IMG/VR virus record: IMGVR_UViG_3300017782_000023
Span: 1-52,568 of that record
From: a virus
Reading direction: 5' to 3' (one strand)
Length of the DNA: 52,568 nt
A program made the translations under genes and the position numbers. The notes beneath the pieces were generated by a model. The model saw only the letters and a program-made list of their open reading frames with translations, did not search any database and was not told the DNA's origin. Positions 42,425 through 51,642 of this stretch are shown here, piece by piece. Numbering within the stretch: the stretch's first letter is position 1; every line of letters starts with the position of its first letter.

Positions 42425-42770
42425 TTGCTCCCACCGTAATTCCAGCAGTAAGATTTACTGTGCCTTCGATAAGTCTCTTAACTGTGACATTATCCGCAGT
42501 ATGTATTTCTAAATCGTAAACATACAGACCCGGCGATAGCGCCGCAGTAATATTTGGAAGTAGTTGCATTTTTATCTTACCATCCGTTACTGGGTCAGGA
42601 ATAGTGCAAGTAAATGTAGCGGCTACATCAGTAGCACTCTTGCTAGTTTTCATCTTTGCACGAGCCGCGTAGCCGTCAAGGTTTTTAACTACCCCGGCTT
42701 CCTTAATAATCAAGTCGATCGCAAAAGTCGATCCCTGGTCAATCACTAGGTCATAGTTAGCTGCGCTCAT
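42417..42770 (-). CDS. Small virion protein, first gene of the fibre operon
   Basis: This 117-residue protein begins SAANYDLVIDQGSTFAIDL, followed by DGYAARAKMKTSKSATDV, ATFTCTIPDP and YVYDLEIHTADN. This pattern (a beta-sandwich with DQG-type start and conserved YDLEI) is seen in small phage baseplate or tail proteins. GGAG precedes the ATG at 42770. It is the first gene after promoter P3 and probably a tail-tip or adaptor component rather than an enzyme. Confidence 0.75.
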   Translation of the reverse strand: MSAANYDLVIDQGSTFAIDLIIKEAGVVKNLDGYAARAKMKTSKSATDVAATFTCTIPDPVTDGKIKMQLLPNITAALSPGLYVYDLEIHTADNVTVKRLIEGTVNLTAGITVGASG

Positions 42771-42789
42771 TGAAATTCTCCATGATTAA

Positions 42790-42818
42790 ATTATAACAAA
42801 GGGGACATGCGTAGTCAA
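42790..42818 (-). promoter_or_regulatory. Consensus sigma-70 promoter P3 on the minus strand
   Basis: On the minus strand TTGACT (42818-42813) and TATAAT (42795-42790) are separated by 17 bases, with AATTC before the -35 box. It matches promoters P1 and P2 on the opposite strand. It lies in the gap between the end of the J-like gene (42837) and the first gene of the fibre operon (42770), with transcription starting near 42783. Confidence 0.85.
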
Positions 42819-42836
42819 GAATTATTTTTTAAGTGG

Positions 42837-45800
42837 TTAAGTTAATTTTCCGAGACGCACTCTTAACACATTATTCGAGTCTTTAATGTCTATTCTGGTA
42901 TTGCTACCGTCAAAAAACATAGTAGAGGCACTCGATGCTGTGGATGAAATAGTTAGCTGCTCTGCATCAATACTTCCTGTTTTTATATTTGCTCCATCAA
43001 TAGAAGTAGCGGCAGTAGCTCCATTAATAGCAGTGGGCCCGCTAGAGAATGTACCATTACTAAATGTTACTACCCCTGTAAAGTTAGTATACGCAACAAT
43101 AGAAGAATAAGTAACATTAAAACTAGAACTTCCTGCGGTAGTTTCTGTGCCAAAATACCTAATTGTATGATGCGTATTGGAGCTAGTAGGAACTTGAGGC
43201 CTGGGCGAGTTCCTCCAGCAATTCGTAGTTCCATTGTCATTTATATTACCCCCTGAAACTACACCCGTTGAAAAAGTATACAAATTGCCGGTAGGAGTAG
43301 GAACTGAACCACTCGATTTTTCATAGTATAAATAGCCTTGTACGGTACGTAGTCCCGCAGCGCCATCAGTCCCGTCCTGTGCAAGCAAAGAAGAAGGAGC
43401 CCATTCACTGCTTGCTATAGTATCTGATGATAGTCTGCTAATTGCTGCTGCCTGAGAGGTCCACAGATAAGCCCCACCAGTGGAAGGAATATTCGAGCTC
43501 CATCCATTTGCAGTTGTAAAAGAAATATTTCCACTAGAAAAGGTATAAGTGGTATTACCTGAGGGTAAACTGCCAGAACTACTGCTACTATTGTTTTTCT
43601 TATAAATTCGCACTGTGGCACTATTAAAACCATCTATACCGTCTTCTCCATTTTGAGAAAGAATTACGGGGGAAGACCACTCCCCAGATCCTACGGTATC
43701 TGATGTTCCGGTGCCAGAAGCGACAGCAGCCACTATATATAAAGCGGAATTACCGCTAGGGATATCTTTTTGCCAGCCATTAGACAAGCTGGTTGTTGTA
43801 ATTTTACCTGTTTGAAGACTAACTTCTACGGATCCGGGATTAGAAGTTATCGCGCTTGAAGACCTTTGATATGCATATACTAATGCGGTTTTTGTTCCTG
43901 CAGGTCCATCACTTCCGTCTTGCGCGATTAAAGAGCTCGCAGCCCATTCACTACTTGCTATAGTATCTGATGAAGTAGTACTGGCGGCTGTAGCCTGTGA
44001 AGTCCATAAGTATCCGCCTCCGGTGGAAGGAACTGTAGAGGTCCAACCATTGGAAGTTGTAAAAGAAATATTTCCACTAGAAAATGTATAAGTAGTGTTA
44101 CCAGAAGGCAGGCTGCCGGAGCTAGTGCTACTATTATTTCTTTTATAGATTCGAACTGTGGCGCTATTAAGCCCTGGATCCCCTGCCTGCCCATTTTGGA
44201 CAAGAATTACTGGGGAAGACCATTCCGTAGCTCCTATAGTATCGGAAGTACCTGTTCCTGCAGCAGAAGCAGCTACAACATATAGAGGGGCAGTGCCGCT
44301 AGGTATAGTTTTAGACCAACTATTAGCCAAAGTACCTGTTGTAATTTGTCCAGTCTCTAAACTAACCGTTACTGCGCCCGGATTAGAAGTTATTGCACTT
44401 GAAGACCTTTGATATGCATATACTAATGCGGTTTTTGTACCATTACTACCAATAATACCTGCTCTAGCCTTAGAATAAGAAAAAGTCTTATTAAAAACAG
44501 GGCCTCCATGATTAATAGTTATAGGTATACTTAAAGTACCTGAGTCATTACTCGATAAAACTGCTGTAATATCAACTTCAAAATCTAATGCAGGACTCGA
44601 GCCTACAGTTCCTGTAGAAAGTGTTAAACCATTGGAAGGGCTCTGAGTGACAGTTCCTACGGTATAGGTATTGTCTGCTGGATCTGAAGAATTATCATAA
44701 TAGTATCTGATATCCCCATTAAATACGTTTACCGTAAAGTCAGCTCCTGCTACGGAAGAGACATTACCTGCAGGATCTGCTTGAAATACATGAGACTCGT
44801 GACCTAATAATGCCGAATAACCGCCCTTAGGCTGAGCACTGGAAAGATACGGATCAAAAGAATATTCTCCCGATGAAAAAGTAACTTCCCCTAATATAGC
44901 GTCTGCTCCTTTATCAGGGTTAAATGCAGGGGTGTAAATATTTACGCCAGACACAGTACGAGTAAAAGGAGACCCAGCTTGAAGTTCAGTATCGCTTATA
45001 ACTCGTCGCACAAGCTTATATTCTGCAGCAGCAGTTTCAGTGCCGGGAGCTCCCGCAGAAGTAACTTTTATTAACTGACCTTCACTAATATCAGTAAAAG
45101 TAGTAGAAGAGCCTATCAATCTATCCGAACCTGAGACCGTACTAACAGTGCCCGATACATTTAATAAACCATTATTAGAAGCAGCTCTTTCTTTAAAGTA
45201 AGATGCCTCCGTCTCATTTCCGTCTATATCTTCTACAGTTTCATCAGTATGTACAACAAAACTACGCAGAGGATTAGTAGAGCTGCTAGAATCAAAATAA
45301 AGATACATAGTATCAGAAGATGACATGCCAGAAAAACTTTCTGTTCTCTGCGCAGAAGTAGCATTGCTGAAAACTATAGGCGCGGCAGCAGGGGGAGTAA
45401 ATCTAAAATTACGAGAGTTTATAGTAAATACTCCCGTTGTAGAATTAAAATTAAAGGGGGCACTAAGATCCCCGCCCTGAGCCACAGATTGTATATTTCC
45501 GGTAGAAATAAGAGGACTGCTAATTGCAACATTAGCTATTTCCCAGGCAGATTTTGCTCCTAAAGTATTTACGGTTCTAACTTTTACAGTGTAAGAGCCA
45601 GCCGCTACATTAGATATAGCAAAAGAGGTCGAGCCTTTAGGAGCCTCTACTGTTGTCATATTTGCAGGGCCTGAGCCGTTCGGCAAAAGGTCATGCGAAA
45701 TTTCAAAACGCTCTATAAATCTATAATTTCTTGTGCGAAGAGATCCTGAAGAATCAGTATATGTTTCTGTAGGAGGAGTCCACCCTATAATACCTTGATA

Positions 45801-48797
45801 GGCGGAGGTTTGACCCGAGGCAGAGGGATCACCTATAGGCGACATTTCTAAGGAAACCCCGCTTGGAGGAGGAACAGGCCCGCTCGCCTCTGTAGCAGGT
45901 ATGTAATCAGTAGTGTATGTTGGAATAGATACATCTATTTCATCAAACTTTAGCTCATCATATTGAGTAGCAGATATAGAGTATTTACCTGCTCCATCCT
46001 CTGCTAACCCGGCTACCCTGAAAGTTTTCAAGTTGCTGCTATCAGAGGTGTCTCTAGTTATAGCCCATATATAGTCTTGCAGTGGGGCTTGCGAAAAAGC
46101 ACCACTTACAGTAATACTACTAGCTGTTGTGCCTGTATTAGTAATATCTTTAACCTCTACACGACTATTCTTACTAAACTGCACATCTATATGATTACCA
46201 GCATTATCAAAGTAGTTTACTGCACTTTCTGCAGTAGGGGGGTTATTTACTAAATCTATGAGATTGTCGTCCTCATCCCTGACCTCGGGAAGAAAAGCTC
46301 CTCTAGTGTAAGTGGGAGGCGTGCCTCCCGTTCCTATAGTGGCGGAATCTTGCGCTAAGTATACTGAGGCACCTGGAAAAATAATATGCAGCTTACAGTC
46401 AGTTCCTGCTGTATTTCCTGGACCAAAGTCTACTTCTCTATCCAAAGCTATAGTGGAGGTCGTACTGCCGGAGGACACTCTTCCAGATGCTTCAATATTT
46501 TGATCGTCTTTATCCTGAATATTGATTATATCACCGGGTCTTAAGAAAGAAGCATTTATACCTGTAGTAAATGAAACAATTTCGGTTTCTTTAGTGTCGG
46601 TGTAAAGGTGCCACTCAGCTAGTCTAGAGGCTTGGGACTCGGACGTGCAGCCAAAGGCTACAATATCCTGGGAAACTACTTTACCTTGCAACACTATGTT
46701 TGCCGTGTCTTCTACAGTAAGAATTGTTTTCTTGTAAAACTCATCAGGATTATTCCATGTAACATTAATTTGGTTAACTCTCGCTCGCTGCCCCGTATAA
46801 GTATACTCAAAAACACCCTGCTCTACATTAGCCTTAGTAAAGGTATAAACTGCCTCTTTTGGAGAATCCTGTACTCCTACAATCTTACCATCAATCCAAG
46901 CTAACATGCCTCGAAAAGAGCTGGCGAGATCTTTCAGTACTTTGTAACTCTCTTCGATAGTAGATAAGTACACATTGCAGGAGAATCTTGGTTCTTGACC
47001 TCCCTTACCGTCAGAAACTAGTTCATCACAATATCTTGCAATTTGATAAAGAGAAAACTTATCTATGTCATCTTCACTGATAAACTGTCCTAACCCATAA
47101 TCCTTGTCAGTAAGTATATCATAAAAAACCCATGCAGGATTATTGCAATATACTTTGCGAAAATTAACATGTGTAGGAGAAAGGCTTTCATCCCCCCTAA
47201 AAGATCCTGTCCATGGAACATAGCTATTAGAATCTGCTCCCGCGCTGGTTCTAGTATATTTTGCCGAAGCTGTGCCTGTCTCTTCGCGAGTTATATAGTT
47301 ACTAGGGACTTTAATTTTTTTGCCATAAATATGGTAAGATCTGCTGGGAGGGGTTGTAAAATCTTCTGCGGAGTAGCCTACAACTGCATAAGCTGAAGTT
47401 GCATAATTAAATTTATTTTCTATAATTGCTTCGTAGGAGTCTATAGTTGCATTTAGTACAGCATCATTATCATCACAGTAGTCTTTAACGCCTTCAGGGC
47501 TCAGGCGCCTAACTTCTAGGCTCCACGAACTAAAAGGTTGGTATTTCTTAACGTCGACATCATATGTTGCTATAAACGCAGGGTTATTTCCTTTTTTCTG
47601 AATTAATCCAGTATTTCCGCCATTTGCTACACGCCCTCCTCCCGGATACTTATATAGAGATAGGCCTACACCTCTAGTACTGCTGTTAGCTACAGTAGAA
47701 GACCAATTAGGCACACTTTGCAAAAAATCACTTCCCCCATAGTCTCTCCCGTGAACTAATACAGAGGTGGCTGAAGAAGCGCCTTCTGTGGTATACTTAA
47801 ATACTACTTGGAACTCTGCATAGGCAGTTACATCTTTTCCCTTTGAATCTATATGTCGTAGTCCGCCAGGAAATTTAATATTTACTTTTAGTCTATCTAT
47901 TTCGCTTGCAGTGTATTGCCCTAAGGAGACATTTGAGGATACTAATGCTCCCGCAGAGGGGCTTTGCGTACCCTGTCCAGATGGAGCATTTACTGCATTA
48001 ACAAGTTTTAGGGGCTGGTTAACTTGATATACAAAACCCGCACTTTGAGAACTGCCTACTGAACTCTCATACTCCTCACCAAATCGAGTACCTCGAAAAA
48101 ACGAAGTTTTAACATTATCATAAGCTAAATTTTTGCCGGAGTTTTGTATATTGTATATATTGTCGACAGAAGCAGAAGATACTCGTACTATTCCGCCACT
48201 AATGCTCGTGGGAACACTAGATACAAGGGTTGCGGCTCCATTGTTAGTAATAGAGGATATTTTTATAACTTCATCAACAGTTATGACAGTACCGTTTGCA
48301 ACACTAGTCTGAGGAAGGGGCCATATTAGAGCATTAGTAGATGAGTTTATAGTTCTTACAATACCTCGATATTCAGTTCCATCAGGGCCTGCTCCAGGAA
48401 TACGAACAAAGTATCCTGCGGACGATAAAACACTAGCACTTCCCCCTCTAGGATCCGAAGTGTGTTTTGATTGAAATAATGCGGAGTTTACATTAACTCT
48501 TGCAAGACCTCTAGGGAGCGCTCCTGCAAGGGTGGAACTTCCGCCACCCCCTTTTATTTCTAAATACCTATCTCCGTCATTTAAATCTATGTCTGCAAAT
48601 AAGCTTCCCGCACCCGTAACGGAAGTACCAGAAATATTTGCAGTAGAAGACCTACCTGTAATATTGCCGTTTGCATCATCAAGAAGAGCAGTGCCATTTA
48701 GATACACACTAGCTTGCCCATTAACTAGGCCCCCTATTTCACCACATGCAATTAAATCTACAATACTAGCGTGTTGATTTTCATATATTGCTGGCAT
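42837..48797 (-). CDS. Lambda J-like tail-tip / host-specificity protein
   Basis: This very large tail-tip protein (1986 residues from the ATG at 48797; a longer form from 48827 overlaps the upstream gene) follows the I-like gene, as J does in lambda. The N-terminus (ENQHASIVDLIACGEIGGLVNG) and the region around the Asp-rich turn LRPGDIINIQDKD match the central part of J-type proteins. A fibronectin type III-like domain follows (about residues 970-1085, GWTPPTETYTDSSG). The C-terminal third contains a 181-residue tandem duplication and a final section ending RVRLGKLT. J forms the tail tip and recognises the receptor. It is longer than lambda J (1132 residues). Confidence 0.88.
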   Translation of the reverse strand: MPAIYENQHASIVDLIACGEIGGLVNGQASVYLNGTALLDDANGNITGRSSTANISGTSVTGAGSLFADIDLNDGDRYLEIKGGGGSSTLAGALPRGLARVNVNSALFQSKHTSDPRGGSASVLSSAGYFVRIPGAGPDGTEYRGIVRTINSSTNALIWPLPQTSVANGTVITVDEVIKISSITNNGAATLVSSVPTSISGGIVRVSSASVDNIYNIQNSGKNLAYDNVKTSFFRGTRFGEEYESSVGSSQSAGFVYQVNQPLKLVNAVNAPSGQGTQSPSAGALVSSNVSLGQYTASEIDRLKVNIKFPGGLRHIDSKGKDVTAYAEFQVVFKYTTEGASSATSVLVHGRDYGGSDFLQSVPNWSSTVANSSTRGVGLSLYKYPGGGRVANGGNTGLIQKKGNNPAFIATYDVDVKKYQPFSSWSLEVRRLSPEGVKDYCDDNDAVLNATIDSYEAIIENKFNYATSAYAVVGYSAEDFTTPPSRSYHIYGKKIKVPSNYITREETGTASAKYTRTSAGADSNSYVPWTGSFRGDESLSPTHVNFRKVYCNNPAWVFYDILTDKDYGLGQFISEDDIDKFSLYQIARYCDELVSDGKGGQEPRFSCNVYLSTIEESYKVLKDLASSFRGMLAWIDGKIVGVQDSPKEAVYTFTKANVEQGVFEYTYTGQRARVNQINVTWNNPDEFYKKTILTVEDTANIVLQGKVVSQDIVAFGCTSESQASRLAEWHLYTDTKETEIVSFTTGINASFLRPGDIINIQDKDDQNIEASGRVSSGSTTSTIALDREVDFGPGNTAGTDCKLHIIFPGASVYLAQDSATIGTGGTPPTYTRGAFLPEVRDEDDNLIDLVNNPPTAESAVNYFDNAGNHIDVQFSKNSRVEVKDITNTGTTASSITVSGAFSQAPLQDYIWAITRDTSDSSNLKTFRVAGLAEDGAGKYSISATQYDELKFDEIDVSIPTYTTDYIPATEASGPVPPPSGVSLEMSPIGDPSASGQTSAYQGIIGWTPPTETYTDSSGSLRTRNYRFIERFEISHDLLPNGSGPANMTTVEAPKGSTSFAISNVAAGSYTVKVRTVNTLGAKSAWEIANVAISSPLISTGNIQSVAQGGDLSAPFNFNSTTGVFTINSRNFRFTPPAAAPIVFSNATSAQRTESFSGMSSSDTMYLYFDSSSSTNPLRSFVVHTDETVEDIDGNETEASYFKERAASNNGLLNVSGTVSTVSGSDRLIGSSTTFTDISEGQLIKVTSAGAPGTETAAAEYKLVRRVISDTELQAGSPFTRTVSGVNIYTPAFNPDKGADAILGEVTFSSGEYSFDPYLSSAQPKGGYSALLGHESHVFQADPAGNVSSVAGADFTVNVFNGDIRYYYDNSSDPADNTYTVGTVTQSPSNGLTLSTGTVGSSPALDFEVDITAVLSSNDSGTLSIPITINHGGPVFNKTFSYSKARAGIIGSNGTKTALVYAYQRSSSAITSNPGAVTVSLETGQITTGTLANSWSKTIPSGTAPLYVVAASAAGTGTSDTIGATEWSSPVILVQNGQAGDPGLNSATVRIYKRNNSSTSSGSLPSGNTTYTFSSGNISFTTSNGWTSTVPSTGGGYLWTSQATAASTTSSDTIASSEWAASSLIAQDGSDGPAGTKTALVYAYQRSSSAITSNPGSVEVSLQTGKITTTSLSNGWQKDIPSGNSALYIVAAVASGTGTSDTVGSGEWSSPVILSQNGEDGIDGFNSATVRIYKKNNSSSSSGSLPSGNTTYTFSSGNISFTTANGWSSNIPSTGGAYLWTSQAAAISRLSSDTIASSEWAPSSLLAQDGTDGAAGLRTVQGYLYYEKSSGSVPTPTGNLYTFSTGVVSGGNINDNGTTNCWRNSPRPQVPTSSNTHHTIRYFGTETTAGSSSFNVTYSSIVAYTNFTGVVTFSNGTFSSGPTAINGATAATSIDGANIKTGSIDAEQLTISSTASSASTMFFDGSNTRIDIKDSNNVLRVRLGKLT
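43356..44441 (-). repeat. Tandem duplication of 543 bases inside the J-like gene
   Basis: Two units of 181 codons, 44441-43899 and 43898-43356, carry GTKTALVYAYQRSSSAIT and later GSLPSGNTTYTFSSGNISF. Each unit itself holds two related sub-units. Stretches such as GATATGCATATACTAATGCG are identical in both copies exactly 543 bases apart. Confidence 0.85.
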
Positions 48798-48799
48798 AA

Positions 48800-49450
48800 T
48801 TAAAGACCCCCCTCTATAAAGGTCCATCGAGACCCTGTGTCAATATTTTTCGCATACTCTGCACCCCCTGTGTAGGATACACTTATAGGCATGCCTCCTA
48901 CTATAAGTTCTCCATACGCTACCGGAACAGGGAGCCCTTGCGATATCGTATTTTGTGGACCATTAAATAAATAAGAAGGATCTGTGCCTTCGTCTGTCTG
49001 AGGACCAGGTGCTAATAGTTGTGTTATTCCAGCAATTGCTAGATTGACAGCGACCATGGTCAGCCCTACAGTCGCTGACGCAACGAGAGCACCTTGTGTA
49101 CTTGTGCCAGTTAATGCAGCAGTAAACGAGCCTGGTAGCAGAATAGCAACAGTTATAATTGCAATTGCTGCTAAAATCTTAGATCCGGCACTCTTTGAAC
49201 CTGCAGGAACTTCAGTAATAATTATATCTTCATTATTTAAGGATAAAAGCATCTCTTCAGGCTCTTCTAAAAACTCCTCACCTCTTTGTATCTCAAATCC
49301 TACCCCGGCTTCCGCGGCATCTACTAGGTATTTTCTAAACCCAGGAGTCTGACAATCTATTAGTCTAAAAATATCTCTAATATTAGAGCACTCGGCCTCC
49401 CAATGTGGACCAAATTTTTCTATTCCTCCAACTAAATAAACTGATTGCAT
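48800..49450 (-). CDS. Lambda I-like tail assembly protein
   Basis: This 216-residue protein corresponds to lambda gpI. The N-terminal half is soluble and acidic (SNIRDIFRLIDCQTPGF, RGEEFLEEPEEM). Two hydrophobic helices follow (AIAIITVAILLPG and VASATVGLTMVAVNLAIAG), and then a C-terminal part with PVAYGELIVGG. AGGA precedes the ATG. It overlaps the K-like gene by 19 bases and ends just before the J-like start, the lambda order K-I-J. gpI is needed for tail-tip assembly and is thought not to remain in mature virions. Confidence 0.85.
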   Translation of the reverse strand: MQSVYLVGGIEKFGPHWEAECSNIRDIFRLIDCQTPGFRKYLVDAAEAGVGFEIQRGEEFLEEPEEMLLSLNNEDIIITEVPAGSKSAGSKILAAIAIITVAILLPGSFTAALTGTSTQGALVASATVGLTMVAVNLAIAGITQLLAPGPQTDEGTDPSYLFNGPQNTISQGLPVPVAYGELIVGGMPISVSYTGGAEYAKNIDTGSRWTFIEGGL

Positions 49451-50136
49451 CTTACTATCCTATGTAAATGTATACCCCATCCTGAGTGTAAAGACTCTCT
49501 GCAAGAAAGCCTATTAACAGCATGGTGTAAAAACATATCTTCTCCTATATATACTCCACAATGGTTGGGTACATTTGAAAATACTTTAAAAATTAGCGCG
49601 TCTCCTATCTTAGGAGAATCCACTTCTGTAAATCCGTATGACTCAAATAAGTCATCAAAATAATTAAACCCTTTTTCCCACCAGTCGTCTTCAAATACAG
49701 TTTTTGGCAACTCAATATTATACGTTTCGCTATAATAGTCCCTAAGTAGAGAGTAGCAGTCATACTTTCCAAATAAATAGTCTCTTCCTAATAAGGGCTG
49801 TCTTATCTTGGGTGGTGTGTATACAAATTTATCTACATCAGGTAAAGAATATATAATATAGGGTATTTCCAAGAAGTCACTGGCTTTTATATCAGATTCG
49901 CTAGGCTCACAAGAAGCATCAGGATGACTATGTACTATAGCTTGGACATCCCCTAGTAGAGCTGCTTTTGCATAATCCTTTGGAGAAATTACAAAATCTT
50001 CTTTAGGGTTTTCCGCAACATTCTCACAATGCCTCCAGACTAGCTTACCTCTTTTATTCAGTAATAATCCACAGCCCTCATTTGGGTAGTCATTAAATAA
50101 ATCTTGTACTATTTCTTTATCTACGCTGTCTAGCAC
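49432..50136 (-). CDS. Lambda K-like tail tip protein (JAMM and NlpC/P60 domains)
   Basis: From the GTG at 50136 (good GGAGG site) this is 234 residues. The N-terminal half is a JAMM/Mov34-type metallopeptidase (Glu20, H-x-H-P with His69/His71, and S-x-x-D with Ser79/Asp82). The C-terminal half is an NlpC/P60-type cysteine peptidase with Cys127 (KYDCYSL), His192 (NHCGVYIG) and a His at 204-205. Lambda gpK has this fused two-domain plan and is thought to act at the tail tip, perhaps digesting peptidoglycan during DNA entry. Both active sites look intact. The TTG at 50151 is a weaker alternative start. Confidence 0.9.
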   Translation of the reverse strand: MLDSVDKEIVQDLFNDYPNEGCGLLLNKRGKLVWRHCENVAENPKEDFVISPKDYAKAALLGDVQAIVHSHPDASCEPSESDIKASDFLEIPYIIYSLPDVDKFVYTPPKIRQPLLGRDYLFGKYDCYSLLRDYYSETYNIELPKTVFEDDWWEKGFNYFDDLFESYGFTEVDSPKIGDALIFKVFSNVPNHCGVYIGEDMFLHHAVNRLSCRESLHSGWGIHLHRIVRCNQFI

Positions 50137-51271
50137 CTGGAAATCCTCCAAAAGGTAATGCTATGTTTGCTTCAGTAATCGCTATTCCCCCAGTTACACT
50201 ACTATGCTCTCGTGCGTTGAATCTAAGAGAGCAGGACTTTATTTTCTTTCCACAGATATCACCTTCCGTCCAATATATACCTTCTTTAATAGTATCATGG
50301 CTGCCCCCAGTTTGGGTGAATTTATTGACTTGCCAAAGTTTTCCTGAGGATAAAATATAGTTACTATATCTACTGTCCCTATACGAATAATAAGTAGTTG
50401 AGGATGAATAGTTAGAGTATACTCGTACTCGTCTCCAACTAGCACTTGCATCATTAGGAGAAGTAGAAGTGGCTGAAAGTGCTTGCCAATAAGCTGTAAC
50501 AGTTTGATTACTAGAAGATGTTTTTGTTACTTGTACTTGAGTTTCATTAGTAATGTAGTAAGCTCCCTCAGTTGAGGTACCAGAGAATACAGACATACCG
50601 CTAAATATAGAGGCAGGTACAATATACTCATCAAATTTATTCATAAAAATTTTGTCTACATCTGTAGCAATTAATTTTTGATCCCAAGTACAGCCTCCTA
50701 TCTTGTCTTGCCTTTGAACATTGGAAGAAGCACCTCTATATTTAAAGGGGCAGGCGCCTCCAATAATTACCCTTCTAGGAAGCGTAATGCCGGCTAGATC
50801 AAAGGGGGCTGCTAGTTCAAAAGTGACAACAATAGCCGTTTTCGACTTTATCCTATCTATTACATAAGTCGCTTTCGGAAATTCTACTGGGGCGTTCCCT
50901 GACCCAGAGTCCCCAGTACCTCCAACTAAATATTTCTCTAAAGTTGTTCTTCTAGTAAGTCTCTTTCCTATTAACTCTTCAAAACCCAATCCCCCTATCT
51001 CGTTAGAGAATATCGAGCCTAAATTTGCTACAGATATCTCAGGTCTAGCATATGACCCGTCTGAAGACACCTCAATACCCTCCATCTCTATAGGAATGGC
51101 TACGTATGTGAGTATATTTCCTTCCGAATTTCTAAACTCTATATCATCACTATTTTCATCCACTCCCGCATGGAAGTGTGCAAAAGACCCCGGAGCATAC
51201 TCTAGGTCATATAAATGTATATATCCGGAGTTTATCTCTTGTTTCTGAACATCTTTAATTAGGTCACTCAT
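50117..51271 (-). CDS. Lambda L-like tail tip protein with iron-sulfur-type cysteines
   Basis: This 384-residue protein matches lambda gpL by order and motif. Lambda gpL holds a 4Fe-4S cluster with four cysteines in its C-terminal domain. Here the four cysteines are Cys174 (GGACPFKYRG), Cys194 (GGCTWDQ), Cys340 and Cys347 (GDICGKKIKSCS), in the same order. Between the second and third lies an insertion of about 145 residues rich in Ser, Thr and Tyr, much longer than in lambda. The M-like gene stop overlaps its start by four bases, and it overlaps the K-like gene by 20 bases. Confidence 0.88.
   Translation of the reverse strand: MSDLIKDVQKQEINSGYIHLYDLEYAPGSFAHFHAGVDENSDDIEFRNSEGNILTYVAIPIEMEGIEVSSDGSYARPEISVANLGSIFSNEIGGLGFEELIGKRLTRRTTLEKYLVGGTGDSGSGNAPVEFPKATYVIDRIKSKTAIVVTFELAAPFDLAGITLPRRVIIGGACPFKYRGASSNVQRQDKIGGCTWDQKLIATDVDKIFMNKFDEYIVPASIFSGMSVFSGTSTEGAYYITNETQVQVTKTSSSNQTVTAYWQALSATSTSPNDASASWRRVRVYSNYSSSTTYYSYRDSRYSNYILSSGKLWQVNKFTQTGGSHDTIKEGIYWTEGDICGKKIKSCSLRFNAREHSSVTGGIAITEANIALPFGGFPGARQRR
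50145..50149 (-). promoter_or_regulatory. Ribosome-binding site that supports the K-like GTG start
   Basis: On the minus strand GGAGG lies eight bases before the GTG at 50136, inside the coding sequence of the L-like gene. The upstream TTG at 50151 has no comparable site. Confidence 0.7.
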
Positions 51272-51642
51272 GCTTCGTAAACCCTTCTAATCGTAGCTGT
51301 GCAGGAATAAAAATCATTATTATTGTAAGAGACACTAAATGTATCAACTACAGCCTTAATCGTAGTCTCTGATCCTAATGAATTAGTGTCAGGAACTGTA
51401 AAGCTAAAAGCGGTGACTCCCTCTTTTGCACTAAAAAAGGATGCTATATCGTCTATCTCTGCTTTTGGTCTATTATTGAAGGAAACAGAGTATTCCTCTC
51501 TTAAATTATTTATACCAGCAACCGCCCTCTGCTCATATCCGTCTCCAAAAGAAATTCTATTCACATGAGGAGTAACAGTCCTAGCCATTGTTCTATCAGG
51601 AATTCTTCGTGCATTACCTAAATCTAAAAATCCTAGTGCCAT
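51268..51642 (-). CDS. Lambda M-like minor tail protein
   Basis: This 124-residue protein belongs to the lambda gpM family of tail-tip proteins, a small beta-rich protein thought to bind the end of the tape measure. The conserved parts are RISFGDGYEQRAVAGIN, SFNNRPKAEIDDIASFF and AFSFTVPDT. Length is about that of lambda gpM (109). GGAG precedes its ATG, which overlaps the tape-measure stop. Its stop overlaps the start of the L-like gene by four bases (ATGA), indicating translational coupling. Confidence 0.9.
   Translation of the reverse strand: MALGFLDLGNARRIPDRTMARTVTPHVNRISFGDGYEQRAVAGINNLREEYSVSFNNRPKAEIDDIASFFSAKEGVTAFSFTVPDTNSLGSETTIKAVVDTFSVSYNNNDFYSCTATIRRVYEA

Noticed and set aside
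16973-42770. Diversity-generating retroelement as explanation for the variable-looking fibre repeats
   Set aside because: No reverse transcriptase gene or template repeat with adenine-biased variation is visible in this window; the repeats fit ordinary duplication.
42771-42836. A terminator after the J-like gene on the minus strand
   Set aside because: No hairpin with a U-run is found between the J stop and promoter P3; J transcripts may read into the fibre operon.
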